DNA of 64,000 nt from Chitinibacter fontanus (GCF_013423785.1 NZ_CP058952.1:62001-126000), one strand, 5' to 3'. Shown: positions 1 through 9,496, counted from the stretch's first letter. Program-made: numbers and translations. The notes: generated by a model from the sequence alone, not told the origin.

Positions 1-465
1 AGTGCCGAGGTCGATGAAGAAGATATTCCTCATGTCAAAGTGGGGCAAAATGTAGTGCTACACGCCCCCGCTTTTCCCAATGTCGTGCTGGATGGCAAAG
101 TAGCTGCGATCACCCCCAAGGGCGATCCGGTATCGCGCAGTTATCGGGTCAGAATTGGCGTACTCAACGCCAATGATTTGCGAGTTGGAATGACGGTTGA
201 AGCTAATCTGATTATGCAAGAAAAAGCCAACGCACTGCTGATTCCCACTCAAACCATACAAGGGGGCAAGGTTTGGATTTTTGAACAAGGTCAGGCAAAG
301 CAACGCGCAGTCAAACTAGGAATTATGGGAGCCAAGCAAAGTGAGGTCTTGGCGGGGCTTGATGAAAACACGCAAATCATTTGGCCAATTCCCAAGGGTA
401 TTCGTCCCAACCGCTCATTAAGATTAGTATCTGAACATATACCTAACAAAGCTAACCAACCATAA
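1..465 (+). CDS. HlyD/MacA-family periplasmic adaptor of an ABC exporter (3' part)
   Basis: The reading frame is open from the first base and ends at TAA 463-465, so only the C-terminal part of the protein (about 154 residues) is in the window. It shows the beta-barrel and membrane-proximal region typical of efflux adaptors: a stretch around VGQNVVLHAPAFP, a DPVSRSYRVRI strand and an LRVGMTVEANL turn, followed by a short barrel ending in a polar tail. Adaptors of this family bridge an inner-membrane pump to an outer-membrane channel. The stop overlaps the start of the permease gene (TAATG), and a matching ATPase follows, so the three genes form one MacAB/DevBCA-like exporter operon. The substrate cannot be told from sequence. 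A GTG at 40 could be mistaken for the start but lies inside the domain. Confidence 0.85.
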   Translation, partial: SAEVDEEDIPHVKVGQNVVLHAPAFPNVVLDGKVAAITPKGDPVSRSYRVRIGVLNANDLRVGMTVEANLIMQEKANALLIPTQTIQGGKVWIFEQGQAKQRAVKLGIMGAKQSEVLAGLDENTQIIWPIPKGIRPNRSLRLVSEHIPNKANQP

Positions 466-1709
466 TGCGACTCCTGCTTGCGGTTGCCCGCACCCACCTA
501 ACCAGCAGACTACGCGCCACTTTGGTGTCGTTGGGCGGTGTTATTTTGGGCGTCGCTTTTTTTCTAGCGGTCTCGGCCTTGATGCAAGGCTCGGAAAAAG
601 ACTTTATCAAACGACTGATCGACAGCAGTCCGCACATCACCATTTCAGATGAAAATCGCTCGGCCAGCGAGCAAGCGGCGCAGATACGCTGGCCTGATGC
701 CGCGGTGGCAATTCGCCATGTAAAACCACTCAATGAAACCCGCGGCATTCGTAGCTATCAGCAAAAACTGGCTATTTTGCAAGCGATAGATGGCGTCAAA
801 GTTGCGCCTGTACTGGTTGGCTCTGCAGTGCTGCAATTTGCGGGCCGCCAACAAGGGGTGAGCTTGTCGGGTGTCGTACCAGTGATGATGCGCGAGGTGT
901 CTTTTCTGGAGGATAAATTCATCGCGGGGGAATTGGCTTCACTGGATATCGAGCCGGGCGGCATTATTATCGGCAATAATCTAGCTCAGAAATTTAGCTT
1001 GCGCCTCGGGAGTACCATCAGCATCGTTGCGGGTGAAAATGCCACTCGCACGCTGCGAGTGGTCGGTATTTTTAAGTCAGGCAACGCCAGTTACGATGAA
1101 AACCAGACATTCGTACTTCTCAAACAGGCTCAAGCCTTGCTAGAGAGGCCACAGCGGATTAATCGGTTTATTTTACAACTCAAAGACCCCTATCTGGCCC
1201 GCGAGCTTGCACAACAATTAGAAACACAGTTTGGCTACAAAGCAGTTTCTTGGCTAGAAGCCTCCGAAGATATTCTGAGCCTATTAGTCATACGAAATCT
1301 GATCATGTTCAGCGTGGTAGCGGCGATTTTGGTCGTGGCTTCTTTCGGCATTTACAACACCATCTCGACTTTTGTGATCGAAAAAACGCGTGACATTGCG
1401 ATTTTAAAATCGATGGGCTTTCATGCCCGCGATGTACTCACCATTTTTCTGCTGGAAGGAGCGATTATTGGCGTGCTGGGCAGTATCTTAGGATTAATCT
1501 TGGGCGCTGGTCTGATGCAGGGGCTTGGCATGGTCGAGATCAAGCCACCGGGAGCCAGCCAAATCAGTAATTTGCCCATTTGGTGGGGGGCAGAGCAATT
1601 TATCATTGCGGCGGCATTTGCGTTGCTATCCTGTCTTGCTGCATCTTACCTACCAGCCCGCCGCGCCAGCCGCTTGCATCCGGTGGATGTCTTACGAGGT
1701 GCAACATGA
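465..1709 (+). CDS. ABC exporter permease, FtsX/MacB type
   Basis: This 414-residue inner-membrane protein has the MacB/DevC layout. One N-terminal membrane segment lies at about residues 20-42, followed by a large periplasmic domain (about 45-270) and three C-terminal membrane segments (about 275-300, 322-350 and 375-400). It ends in the LPARRASRLHPVDVLRGA-type tail usual for FtsX-domain permeases. Its ATG shares a base with the adaptor stop (TAATG), and its TGA overlaps the ATPase start (ATGA), so all three genes are probably translationally coupled. Known family members move antibiotics, peptides, lipoproteins or glycolipids from the periplasm or inner membrane outward. No substrate can be assigned here. 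Confidence 0.88.
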   Translation: MRLLLAVARTHLTSRLRATLVSLGGVILGVAFFLAVSALMQGSEKDFIKRLIDSSPHITISDENRSASEQAAQIRWPDAAVAIRHVKPLNETRGIRSYQQKLAILQAIDGVKVAPVLVGSAVLQFAGRQQGVSLSGVVPVMMREVSFLEDKFIAGELASLDIEPGGIIIGNNLAQKFSLRLGSTISIVAGENATRTLRVVGIFKSGNASYDENQTFVLLKQAQALLERPQRINRFILQLKDPYLARELAQQLETQFGYKAVSWLEASEDILSLLVIRNLIMFSVVAAILVVASFGIYNTISTFVIEKTRDIAILKSMGFHARDVLTIFLLEGAIIGVLGSILGLILGAGLMQGLGMVEIKPPGASQISNLPIWWGAEQFIIAAAFALLSCLAASYLPARRASRLHPVDVLRGAT

Positions 1710-2392
1710 GCAGCATGCTGCGCGCCGAAAATTTGCATCGGGAAATCTCAGGCGAAGTCCCCGTCAAACTGGTGAACAATATTTCACTGGATATTCAAGC
1801 AGGCGAATTTGTTTGCATTATGGGGCCTTCAGGCTCTGGCAAATCTTCATTACTATATTTGCTTGGCCTGTTGGATATTCCCAACCAAGGCAAAATCTGG
1901 CTCGATGGCGTTGATACTGCTGGTTTTAGCGAGGATGAATTAGCCGAGCAGCGCCTACAGCATCTCGGTTATGTATTTCAATTTCATTTTTTGCTGGCCG
2001 AGTTCAGCGTTCGCGACAATGTGGCATTACCAATGCGAAAGCTAGCAAAACTCAACACCAAAGAGATCGATGAGCGAGCCGAGTTATTACTTGAAAAACT
2101 CGGAATGCTCGGACAAATGCACAAATTCCCGCATCAGCTATCAGGTGGCCAGCGCCAGCGGGTGGCAATTGCCCGTGCACTGGCCAACGACCCGAAAATC
2201 ATATTGGCCGACGAGCCGACGGGAAATCTCGACTCCGCTTCGGCAGGCAATGTACGCGAAATACTAAAAAATCTGGCGCACGAGATGGGAAAAACAGTCA
2301 TTGCCGTTACCCATGATGCGCAATTTGCAGCGGCAGCCGATACCCGAATCAGCATCGTCGATGGGCAAATCAATACGACATGGCAAGCCTGA
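1706..2392 (+). CDS. ABC exporter ATP-binding protein, MacB/LolD-like
   Basis: This 228-residue nucleotide-binding subunit has Walker A GPSGSGKSS (residues 40-48), signature LSGGQ (145-149), Walker B with ILADEP (166-171) and an H-loop histidine at 203. I place the start at ATG 1706 because it overlaps the permease stop as ATGA and begins just ahead of the first conserved strand; an in-frame extension reaching back to 1580 would lie inside the permease gene. It powers the permease encoded just upstream, and together with the adaptor makes a complete tripartite exporter short of its outer-membrane channel, which is not in the window. The gene converges on sdaA with only 18 bases between their stops and no visible terminator hairpin. 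Confidence 0.9.
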   Translation: MSSMLRAENLHREISGEVPVKLVNNISLDIQAGEFVCIMGPSGSGKSSLLYLLGLLDIPNQGKIWLDGVDTAGFSEDELAEQRLQHLGYVFQFHFLLAEFSVRDNVALPMRKLAKLNTKEIDERAELLLEKLGMLGQMHKFPHQLSGGQRQRVAIARALANDPKIILADEPTGNLDSASAGNVREILKNLAHEMGKTVIAVTHDAQFAAAADTRISIVDGQINTTWQA

Positions 2393-2410
2393 TTTACCAG
2401 CAGTCGCGCG

Positions 2411-3781
2411 CTAACACTCCGGCTGCGCTACGGTGAGCGCCAGCCCACCGAGTGAGGTTTCTTTGTAGCTGTTTTTCATATCCAGCCCGGTGCGATACAT
2501 GGTTTCGATGACTTTATCGAGGCTGACCAAATGTTCGCCATCTTCGAGCAAGGCCAGTTGGGCGATTTTGATCGCTTTCTCAGCTGCGACGCCGTTGCGC
2601 TCAACACATGGCACCTGCACTTGCCCACCAACCGGATCGCAGGTCAGCCCCAAATGATGTTCCATCGCAATTTCAGCGGCATTTTCTACTTGCGCCAGCG
2701 TACCGCCAAGTACAGCACAATAAGCACCCGCCGCCATTGAGCACGCCACGCCCACCTCTCCTTGGCAGCCAACTTCGGCGCCTGAAATTGACGCATTCAT
2801 TTTATACAGCATGCCTATTGCTGCTGCGGTGAGCAGAAAATCGACAATCCCCTCGTCGCTGGCATCGGGCGTAAAATCGCGATAATACTGCAGCACTGCG
2901 GGGATAATCCCTGCCGCGCCGTTGGTCGGTGCGGTCACCACGCGGCCACCACTGGCGTTCTCTTCCGACACCGCCATCGCGTACAACATCGGCCACAACA
3001 TCACATCGGCGCGCCCTTCCATATGCATCGCTTCCAAACGCCGATAGAGTGCTGGCGCACGCCGTTTGACCGCAAACGGCCCAGGTAAACGGCCTTCGTG
3101 CTGACAACCTTTTGCAACACAGGCCTGCATCACCGCTGCGATTTCAAGCAGCAGCTCTCGCACCGTTGCCTGATCGCGATAGGCGCATTCATTAGCCAGC
3201 ATCAACTGCGCAATCGACAGCCCTGTGCGGCGGCAATGCTGCATCAACTCAACGCTGCTACTAAACGGATAGGGTACAACGCGCGTTTCGCTCGGGCTCT
3301 GCTCTCCCCATTGCCGCTCATTGACTATAAAACCACCGCCTACCGAAAAATAAGTCTCATGTAGCAAGCGATTGCCATCCTGATTAAAGGCCGAAAAGCA
3401 CATACCATTGGCGTGCTGCGGCAAAAAGTGCAGTTTATGCAGCTCAACATCCCGACCCAGCACGAAGTCAATTGGCTGCTGACCAGCCAACTGTAATGGT
3501 GCACCTGCGCGCAATTGCGCCATGCGAGGAGCGATTAAATCAGGCTCAATACCCCGTGGTGTATTACCCTCTAAACCAAGCACAACGGCGTCTACCGTAC
3601 CATGCCCCACCCCAGTCAATGCCAGCGAACCATATAGATCAACCTTCACGCGGGTGGTTTGTCGGAACAAATCGCGCTCAAGCAAGGTCTGTGCAAATTG
3701 TTGCGCCGCGAGCATTGGCCCCACGGTGTGCGAGCTTGACGGGCCGATGCCTATTTTAAATAGATCAAATACGCTGAGCAT
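2411..3781 (-). CDS. sdaA: L-serine ammonia-lyase, iron-sulfur dependent
   Basis: This 456-residue single-chain L-serine deaminase converts L-serine to pyruvate and ammonia. The family signature GPSSSHT lies at residues 13-19. The C-terminal half carries the cysteines that hold the 4Fe-4S cluster, in CQGEVGVAC and in [14 protein letters not shown] chose the ATG at 3781, which has GAGGAG about eight bases upstream and gives the usual N-terminus [11 protein letters not shown]. The frame stays open to 3904, but that would add 41 unconserved, arginine-rich residues. The next gene upstream on the same strand is a serine-type permease, so uptake and deamination of serine are probably encoded together; about 140 bases separate them. 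Confidence 0.93.
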   Translation of the reverse strand: MLSVFDLFKIGIGPSSSHTVGPMLAAQQFAQTLLERDLFRQTTRVKVDLYGSLALTGVGHGTVDAVVLGLEGNTPRGIEPDLIAPRMAQLRAGAPLQLAGQQPIDFVLGRDVELHKLHFLPQHANGMCFSAFNQDGNRLLHETYFSVGGGFIVNERQWGEQSPSETRVVPYPFSSSVELMQHCRRTGLSIAQLMLANECAYRDQATVRELLLEIAAVMQACVAKGCQHEGRLPGPFAVKRRAPALYRRLEAMHMEGRADVMLWPMLYAMAVSEENASGGRVVTAPTNGAAGIIPAVLQYYRDFTPDASDEGIVDFLLTAAAIGMLYKMNASISGAEVGCQGEVGVACSMAAGAYCAVLGGTLAQVENAAEIAMEHHLGLTCDPVGGQVQVPCVERNGVAAEKAIKIAQLALLEDGEHLVSLDKVIETMYRTGLDMKNSYKETSLGGLALTVAQPEC

Positions 3782-3921
3782 GGCCCCACTCCTCATGATT
3801 GGCGACAAATCAGTTTGGCCAAGTTGCGGGTCGTGCTGCTTAAGCCAGTGATACACGGCACGCCGCCGGACACTTCGCCTTTTCACCCGCACTGTGGTCA
3901 ACATAACAGACTCCAGAATGA

Positions 3922-5157
3922 TTAAAGATAGCTACCCACCAAATCACCAGCAATACCGACTAACCCCATCACAAACACAAAGCTAGCGAAACTTGAGCGA
4001 TAGACCATCAAGCGAGGAATCCGCTTCATCAACATCACCGGCAGCAAATAGGCATAAATCGCGATAATCGGCGCTGACAGTGCACCAATAATCTTCAAAA
4101 TCGGGGGATTAAACACCGCCAAAAACCACAAGCCGACCATCATCACGACCGTGACCACCGCGTTGATTTTTTTGCGATCGAGCTGGGCTTCTTTGGCTGG
4201 ATTATTCCAGCACATCAACCGCGTACTAATCCCAACCAAGCCCTCGCGCGTGCCTACAAAATGACCAAAATACGAGCTAGCAATCGCTAGAAAAGCAATC
4301 ACAGGAATCAGATATTTCAATAGTGGTTGATGCACCAGCAACGATAGCGTGGTCAGAATATCGACGTTATTGGCCTGCGCCTGCAGCAAGACTTCCGGCG
4401 AAGTCGCCAGCACCATCGAGAACACAAAAAACATCACAAACACCAGCAAAATCAGCGATGTCCATTTGATGATGCCATCGGTGCGCGCTACCGCTTCTAG
4501 CGCGCTATATTGCTGGCGATAACTGGCTGCCAAGCTAGAACATACCGGCGAAAAATTCATTGCAAACACCAAGACCGGAAACAGCAGCAGCAAATTTTTT
4601 AGCACATCTCCCGCCACAAAGGGTTGCGCCAAAATTGCGCCGTTCCACTGCGGCACCATATACAGAGACAAACCGGCCAGCATGATAATCAGCGGGAACG
4701 TCATCAATGAGGTCACGCGCACCATGAATTTTTCACCGGCCAGAATCACGCTGGTTAAACCAGCCAGTAGCAAAAAGGTCAGGATCGGGCGCGAAATACC
4801 ATCAATGCCCAACTGATTTTGCAAAAACGATTGCACGATATTGGTCACACCGGTGGCGTAACCGACGCAGATAGTCACAATCGAGAGGAAATACAGCATC
4901 GATACGGCAAACCCAACATTGCGTCCCAGATCATGCTCGACTGCGCCGACGATATCGGTCGGCTGCGGGCAGGACGCCACCACCCGTGTAATACCGCGAT
5001 GCGCCAGCATGGTTACCGGAAAAATCAGCGCGGTTAAAATCAGTAGCGGCCAGATTCCGCCCAAGCCCGCCCGTATCGGCAAATACAAAATCCCCGCCCC
5101 TACGGCGGTACCAAAGCAGGTTAATACCCACTCCCAATCTTTACGGTCTAAGCGCAT
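3922..5157 (-). CDS. sdaC: HAAAP-family amino acid permease, serine transporter-like
   Basis: This 411-residue inner-membrane permease has about eleven hydrophobic segments. The N-terminus runs WVLTCFGTAVGAGILYLPI, the conserved first helix of the SdaC/TdcC/TnaB family of proton- or sodium-coupled transporters. I chose ATG 5157 because GGAGAA sits about eight bases upstream; the frame could extend to 5229 but the added residues are polar and unconserved. Pairing with sdaA just downstream argues for L-serine as the substrate, as in E. coli sdaCB, though threonine remains possible. No strong terminator is seen between the two genes, so they may be cotranscribed. Confidence 0.85.
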   Translation of the reverse strand: MRLDRKDWEWVLTCFGTAVGAGILYLPIRAGLGGIWPLLILTALIFPVTMLAHRGITRVVASCPQPTDIVGAVEHDLGRNVGFAVSMLYFLSIVTICVGYATGVTNIVQSFLQNQLGIDGISRPILTFLLLAGLTSVILAGEKFMVRVTSLMTFPLIIMLAGLSLYMVPQWNGAILAQPFVAGDVLKNLLLLFPVLVFAMNFSPVCSSLAASYRQQYSALEAVARTDGIIKWTSLILLVFVMFFVFSMVLATSPEVLLQAQANNVDILTTLSLLVHQPLLKYLIPVIAFLAIASSYFGHFVGTREGLVGISTRLMCWNNPAKEAQLDRKKINAVVTVVMMVGLWFLAVFNPPILKIIGALSAPIIAIYAYLLPVMLMKRIPRLMVYRSSFASFVFVMGLVGIAGDLVGSYL

Positions 5158-5272
5158 CAGGCATTCTCCACACAAGCCCATTGATCGGGCGATTGCCGCC
5201 AAGCACGATCGGCCTTCAACCCGGCGCAATCTATATGCAGTGCGAATAACTCAATTAGAGCGCAGAGAATGC

Positions 5273-5304
5273 AAAAATGGCTGTGAACAATTGCCACAGC
5301 CATT
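5273..5304 (-). terminator. Rho-independent terminator of the apaG-atm1 operon
   Basis: A 10-bp stem AATGGCTGTG/CACAGCCATT around a nine-base loop is followed, read on the minus strand, by TTTTTGC. It lies 57 bases past the atm1 stop. The plus-strand side lacks a T run, so termination should act mainly on minus-strand transcripts. Confidence 0.75.
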
Positions 5305-5360
5305 CGATTTAACGGGTTAAATTTGATCAGGCGCAATAAATTATGCCTGTGGGGTACTGG

Positions 5361-7151
5361 CTAAATCGCTTGAGGCTCACCTTCATCATGCAATTGCAAC
5401 GCCCACATTTGCGCATAAACCCCGGCAGCGGCCAACAATTGACGATGCGTGCCGCGCTCGACAATTTGCCCATGCTGCATCACCAAGATTTCATCTGCAT
5501 CCGAAATCGTCGACAGACGATGCGCAACAACGAGCGTCGTGCGATTTGCTGAAATGGCTTTCAATTCGGCCTGAATGGCTTTTTCGGTTTGCGAATCGAG
5601 CGCGCTGGTCGCTTCGTCAAAAATCAAGATCGGCGGGTTTTTCAGCACGGTACGCGCAATCGCCACGCGTTGTTTTTCACCGCCCGATAATTTCAAGCCA
5701 CGCTCACCGACGGTGGTATCAAACCCATCGGGCAATTGCATGATGAAATCGTAGATATGCGCCGATTTGGCAGCTTCGATCACTTCTTCTCGACTCGCGC
5801 TCGGTTTGCCGTAGGCGATGTTGTAATAAATCGTGTCGTTAAACAGCACGGTGTCTTGGGGCACGATACCAATTTGCGCACGCAAATTGCTTTGTGCCAG
5901 CTCGCGCACATCATGGCCATTAATGCGAATTGCGCCTTGGTTCACATCATAAAAACGATACAACAGCCGCGACAGGGTTGATTTGCCCGCGCCACTGGAG
6001 CCCACCACCGCCACGGTTTTTCCGGCAGGAATCTGAAAGCTGATGCCATGCAAGATCGGGCGATTGCTGTCGTAGGCAAAATCGACGTTGCTAAACTCAA
6101 CGCTGGCATTATCCAGATTGACGGTTTTGGCGTTATCACTGTCTTTGATCTCGGCATTGCGTGCCATCAGGCCAAACATTTTTTCCATATCGGCCAGCGA
6201 ATTTTTAATTTCGCGATAGACAAACCCGAGGAAATTGAGCGGACCATACAGCTGCAATAGGAAGGCATTGACCAGCACCAAATCGCCCAAAGTCATCGTA
6301 CCTTTCACCACGCCATTGGCCGCCATGCCCACCAGCAAAGTCACGCCGACGGCAATAATCGACGCTTGACCGGCATTTAGAAACGACAGCGAGACTTGGT
6401 TTTTAACCGCCGCAGATTCCCATTTGCTCAGGCTATGGTCATAGCGCTCGGCTTCCCAGCGCTCATTGCCAAAATACTTCACCGTTTCGTAATTAATCAG
6501 ACTATCAATCGCGCGAGTATTGGCTTTGGAATCGAGATCATTCATATCACGGCGAAAATGCATGCGCCATTCGGTCACGCCCAGCGTAAAGCCGATATAC
6601 AGCGCAATCGTCGCAAACGTTACCGCGGCAAAGGTCCAGTGATATTTTTGCAGCAAAATTGCCGCCACCAGGCCAATCTCGACCAAAGTCGGCAAGATAT
6701 TAAATAGCGTGAAATTGAGTAAAAACGAAATGCCCTTGGTGCCACGATCAATATCGCGGCTCATGCCACCGGTTTGGCGCTCCAGATGAAACCGCAGTGA
6801 TAGACGATGCAAATGCTCAAACACCTGCAGTGCAATTTTGCGGATCGCGCCTTGCGTGACTTTGGCAAAGACCGCGTCGCGCATCTCGCCCAGCACCGCC
6901 GAGCTCAACCGTAGCGCACCATAGCCCAGAATCAATGTCACCGGTAAAGCCAGCGCCAAGTCTTTGGCCGCCATTTGATCGACAATGTCTTTAAGCACCA
7001 GCGGCACCGCCACATTGGCGAGCTTAGCCAGCACCAGCAAGCTGAGCGCCAGCGCGACGCGCCATTTGTATTGCAGCAAATACGGCAGCAGGGTCTTCAA
7101 GGTTTTCCAGTTATTGCCACCCTCGATGGGCGCGGTGCTACTTGGTCGCAT
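5361..7151 (-). CDS. Atm1/HMT1-type ABC exporter, fused permease and ATPase
   Basis: This 596-residue half-transporter has six membrane helices (about residues 30-310) followed by a nucleotide-binding domain. Motifs are Walker A GSSGAGKS (384-391), signature LSGGE (488-492) and Walker B ILIFDEATSALD (508-519). The stretch NTRAIDSLINYETVKYFGNE (about 211-230) is characteristic of the Atm1/ABCB7 group, which exports glutathione-linked compounds and is tied to iron-sulfur maturation or heavy-metal tolerance. It would act as a homodimer in the inner membrane. The start ATG shares a base with the apaG stop (TAATG read on the minus strand), so the two genes are coupled. The substrate is inferred from the family only. 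Confidence 0.88.
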   Translation of the reverse strand: MRPSSTAPIEGGNNWKTLKTLLPYLLQYKWRVALALSLLVLAKLANVAVPLVLKDIVDQMAAKDLALALPVTLILGYGALRLSSAVLGEMRDAVFAKVTQGAIRKIALQVFEHLHRLSLRFHLERQTGGMSRDIDRGTKGISFLLNFTLFNILPTLVEIGLVAAILLQKYHWTFAAVTFATIALYIGFTLGVTEWRMHFRRDMNDLDSKANTRAIDSLINYETVKYFGNERWEAERYDHSLSKWESAAVKNQVSLSFLNAGQASIIAVGVTLLVGMAANGVVKGTMTLGDLVLVNAFLLQLYGPLNFLGFVYREIKNSLADMEKMFGLMARNAEIKDSDNAKTVNLDNASVEFSNVDFAYDSNRPILHGISFQIPAGKTVAVVGSSGAGKSTLSRLLYRFYDVNQGAIRINGHDVRELAQSNLRAQIGIVPQDTVLFNDTIYYNIAYGKPSASREEVIEAAKSAHIYDFIMQLPDGFDTTVGERGLKLSGGEKQRVAIARTVLKNPPILIFDEATSALDSQTEKAIQAELKAISANRTTLVVAHRLSTISDADEILVMQHGQIVERGTHRQLLAAAGVYAQMWALQLHDEGEPQAI

Positions 7152-7528
7152 TAATGCAGAGTCCTTGGCATAGAAAGTACAAATTGGGCGATTTCGGCTT
7201 CAAATTCGGTGCCATCAGCGGCGATCATTTGGTAAGTGCCGCGCATCGTGCCCACCGGAGTCGCCAAAGTAACACCGCTGGTATATTCGAAAGTTTCGCC
7301 GGGCGCCAGCTCCGGATGCTCACCAATCACTCCAAGGCCGCGCACTTCCTGTGTTTTGCCACCAGCGTCTTCAATAATCCAGTGCCGCGCGATTAGCTTG
7401 GCAGTAATGCTGCCGGCATTTTCGATTGTGATTTGATACGCAAACGTATATTGCTCTTCAGCTTCATCCGACTGCTCGGGCAAATAAAACGGCCGTGCGG
7501 TGACACGAATTTGATAGCTGTGTTCCAT
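7151..7528 (-). CDS. apaG: ApaG family protein
   Basis: This 125-residue single-domain protein is of the usual length for ApaG (about 125). It starts MEHSYQIRVTARPFYLPEQS and contains the conserved GVIGEHPELAPGETFEYTSG and GTMRGTYQM segments of the immunoglobulin-like ApaG fold. Its biochemical role is unsettled: it has been linked to cobalt and magnesium resistance and diadenosine tetraphosphate levels in enterobacteria. It is the first gene of a two-gene unit with the Atm1-type exporter, which fits a loose connection to metal homeostasis. Its promoter must lie in the 209-base gap shared with divergent rpe, which contains a large inverted repeat. Confidence 0.93.
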   Translation of the reverse strand: MEHSYQIRVTARPFYLPEQSDEAEEQYTFAYQITIENAGSITAKLIARHWIIEDAGGKTQEVRGLGVIGEHPELAPGETFEYTSGVTLATPVGTMRGTYQMIAADGTEFEAEIAQFVLSMPRTLH

Positions 7529-7594
7529 ATATTGATCCCTAAAAACCTAGACAACAATTTTGATTGCAAGGCATCGCAGCAAGAAAAATTTTAA

Positions 7595-7675
7595 CCTGAT
7601 CAGCAACAAATGCGGCCAAAGTTCAGAATACCAATCCACCAACCATCATATCGCGACAATTTGTTGCTAATCAGG
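7595..7675. repeat. 17-bp inverted repeat in the apaG/rpe divergent region
   Basis: The arms at 7595-7611 (CCTGATCAGCAACAAAT) and 7659-7675 (ATTTGTTGCTAATCAGG) are complementary at 16 of 17 positions, with 47 bases between them. The repeat occupies the middle of the 209-base divergent intergenic region. It could form a long-stemmed hairpin in a leader RNA, or the arms could be two half-sites for a regulator. No gene is seen in this gap. Confidence 0.7.
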
Positions 7676-7680
7676 GTGCA

Positions 7681-7718
7681 TTTCTCAGCCAATGGCAAAC
7701 TGGCATAATGTGATCACA
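7681..7718 (+). promoter_or_regulatory. Possible rpe promoter with overlapping palindrome
   Basis: CATAAT at 7704-7709 could serve as a -10 box; the matching -35 position (TTTCTC, 7681-7686, 17-base spacer) is weak. The perfect 10-bp palindrome TGTGATCACA (7709-7718) covers the expected transcription start and could be an operator. The assignment is by eye only. Confidence 0.35.
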
Positions 7719-7737
7719 CTTAGCAAGGGAGCCACCA

Positions 7738-8415
7738 ATGACTTTCCGCATCGCCCCAAGTATTTTATCTGCCGACTTTGCCCGCCTGGGCGAAGAAGTT
7801 AAAAACGTCATCGCAGCCGGTGCCGACATTATTCACTTTGATGTGATGGATAATCATTATGTGCCCAACCTGACCATCGGCCCCTTAGTATGCGACGCGA
7901 TCCGCCCATGGACCGATGCGCCGATTGATGTGCATCTGATGGTGAAACCCGTTGATCGCATCATCCCAGATTTTGCCAAGGCTGGCGCCAATATCATCAC
8001 CTTCCACCCCGAAGCGTCCGAGCATATCGATCGTTCGCTCGGCCTGATTCGTGACTGTGGCTGCAAGGCCGGTTTGGTATTTAACCCCGCCACGCCACTG
8101 CATTACCTCGATTATGTGATGGATAAAATTGATATGATCTTGTTGATGTCAGTGAATCCGGGCTACGGCGGTCAATCGTTTATCCCTGCCACCTTGGATA
8201 AAGCACGCCAAGCGCGCGCGCTGATCGATGCCTACAGCGCAAAAACTGGCCGCGAAATTTGGCTGGAAATCGACGGCGGCGTTAAAGTCGACAATATCGC
8301 GCAAATTGCCGCTGCAGGTATCGATACCTTTGTGGCTGGCTCGGCAATTTATAGCCAGCCTGATTACAAAGCCGTGATCGACCAAATGCGCGCTGAACTC
8401 GCCACCGTCAAATAA
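7738..8415 (+). CDS. rpe: Ribulose-phosphate 3-epimerase
   Basis: This 225-residue TIM-barrel enzyme interconverts D-ribulose 5-phosphate and D-xylulose 5-phosphate in the pentose phosphate pathway. Family hallmarks are [13 protein letters not shown] near the N-terminus, [17 protein letters not shown] with the metal-binding His and Asp, a later DVHLMV strand, the phosphate loop around [12 protein letters not shown], and the EIDGGVK strand. AAGGGAG lies just ahead of the ATG. Nine bases separate it from the arsC-like gene, with gph after that; rpe next to gph is a common proteobacterial arrangement often ending in trpE, which is not present here. Confidence 0.96.
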   Translation: MTFRIAPSILSADFARLGEEVKNVIAAGADIIHFDVMDNHYVPNLTIGPLVCDAIRPWTDAPIDVHLMVKPVDRIIPDFAKAGANIITFHPEASEHIDRSLGLIRDCGCKAGLVFNPATPLHYLDYVMDKIDMILLMSVNPGYGGQSFIPATLDKARQARALIDAYSAKTGREIWLEIDGGVKVDNIAQIAAAGIDTFVAGSAIYSQPDYKAVIDQMRAELATVK

Positions 8416-8423
8416 GGATATTT

Positions 8424-8765
8424 ATGAAGTTACTGCACAACCCCCGCTGCAGCAAAAGCCGCGAAGCACTCGCGGCTTTGCAAGATGCTGGCCATACTCC
8501 AGAAGTGTGGCGTTATCTGGATGAGTCACTGACCGAGCCACAAATTCGAGAATTACTGGCGCAACTTGGCATCGCACCGCTCGCGCTAGTGCGCACCAAG
8601 GAAGAACTGTGGCGGGAGTTGAGTAGCGATAAAACACTGAGCGATGATGACATCATCGCCCTACTCGCCAGCCACCCCAAACTGATCGAGCGCCCGATTT
8701 TGACTCACAACGGCAAAGCGGCGATTGGCAGGCCATTAGAAAATATCCTAGCCCTGCTTGACTAG
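8424..8765 (+). CDS. arsC: ArsC-family reductase (glutaredoxin-type arsenate reductase-like)
   Basis: This 113-residue thioredoxin-fold protein has the single active cysteine in NPRCSKSREAL (Cys10), the arrangement of glutaredoxin-linked ArsC and of its YffB/Spx relatives. The later conserved block RPILTHNGKAAIGRP is present; in ArsC the arginines of the RP..R segment bind the oxyanion. SD AAGGA precedes the ATG at 8424. It sits between rpe and gph rather than in an ars operon, so a housekeeping or redox role is as likely as arsenate resistance. No ArsR or ArsB gene is nearby. Confidence 0.82.
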   Translation: MKLLHNPRCSKSREALAALQDAGHTPEVWRYLDESLTEPQIRELLAQLGIAPLALVRTKEELWRELSSDKTLSDDDIIALLASHPKLIERPILTHNGKAAIGRPLENILALLD

Positions 8766-8818
8766 CAATGTATACAACCCAAAGCCACATTCAAAAATAA
8801 TTACAGAGCAATACCCAC

Positions 8819-9481
8819 ATGAGTATCCAAGCTATCGCTTTTGACCTCGACGGCACCCTCGTCGATTCGATTCACGACCTCGCTCGCGCCGCCAACGCCG
8901 CACGCGCCGATTTGGGCCTCGCGCCGTTGGCGCAAGACACCGTTGAAAGCTATGTCGGCGACGGCGCAGCCAGCCTAGTTGCCCGCGTCCTAGCTGATGA
9001 TATGGCCGCCGAATTTGACGGCAGCGAGTTGCAACAAAAAGGCATGACGCAATTTAATCTGCACTACCGTGCGGGCCTGACGATTGCGACCAAGTTCTAC
9101 CCTAAAGTACAAGAAACCCTACACGCGCTGCACGAGCGTGGCCTGCCGCTGGCGATTATCACCAACAAACCCGAGCGCTTCACCTTGCCACTACTGCGCG
9201 AGCTGGGCGTGTTCGAGCATTTTGATGTGATTGTGGCGGGCGACACGCTGCCCGAGCGCAAACCATCGGCACTGCCACTGGCCCACACCGCCGATAAACT
9301 TGGTATTGAGTTGGAAAACATGCTGATGGTCGGCGATTCAAAAAATGATATTTTGGCCGCCAAAAATGCTGGCTGCCCGAATGTACTGGTTAGCTATGGT
9401 TATGGTGACGAACTGGAAAAAATGGGCGCCGATGCCATTATCCATCGCTTTGATGAGCTGTTTGCTTTTCTGGAAGAGTAA
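8819..9481 (+). CDS. gph: Phosphoglycolate phosphatase, HAD family
   Basis: This 220-residue HAD-superfamily hydrolase has motif I FDLDGTLVDS (residues 8-17; nucleophile Asp8... acid-base Asp10), motif II around IITNKPERF, motif III lysine near ERKPSALPL, and motif IV MVGDSKNDILAAKNAG. It should dephosphorylate 2-phosphoglycolate arising from DNA repair or oxygenase activity. Placement after rpe supports the Gph assignment over other HAD enzymes. A bidirectional terminator follows 15 bases past the stop. Confidence 0.9.
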   Translation: MSIQAIAFDLDGTLVDSIHDLARAANAARADLGLAPLAQDTVESYVGDGAASLVARVLADDMAAEFDGSELQQKGMTQFNLHYRAGLTIATKFYPKVQETLHALHERGLPLAIITNKPERFTLPLLRELGVFEHFDVIVAGDTLPERKPSALPLAHTADKLGIELENMLMVGDSKNDILAAKNAGCPNVLVSYGYGDELEKMGADAIIHRFDELFAFLEE

Positions 9482-9496
9482 ATCGGTTTCTAGCAT

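Noticed and set aside
2411..3904. Long form of sdaA starting at 3904
   Set aside because: The first 41 residues are arginine-rich and unlike the family; the ATG at 3781 has a strong ribosome-binding site.
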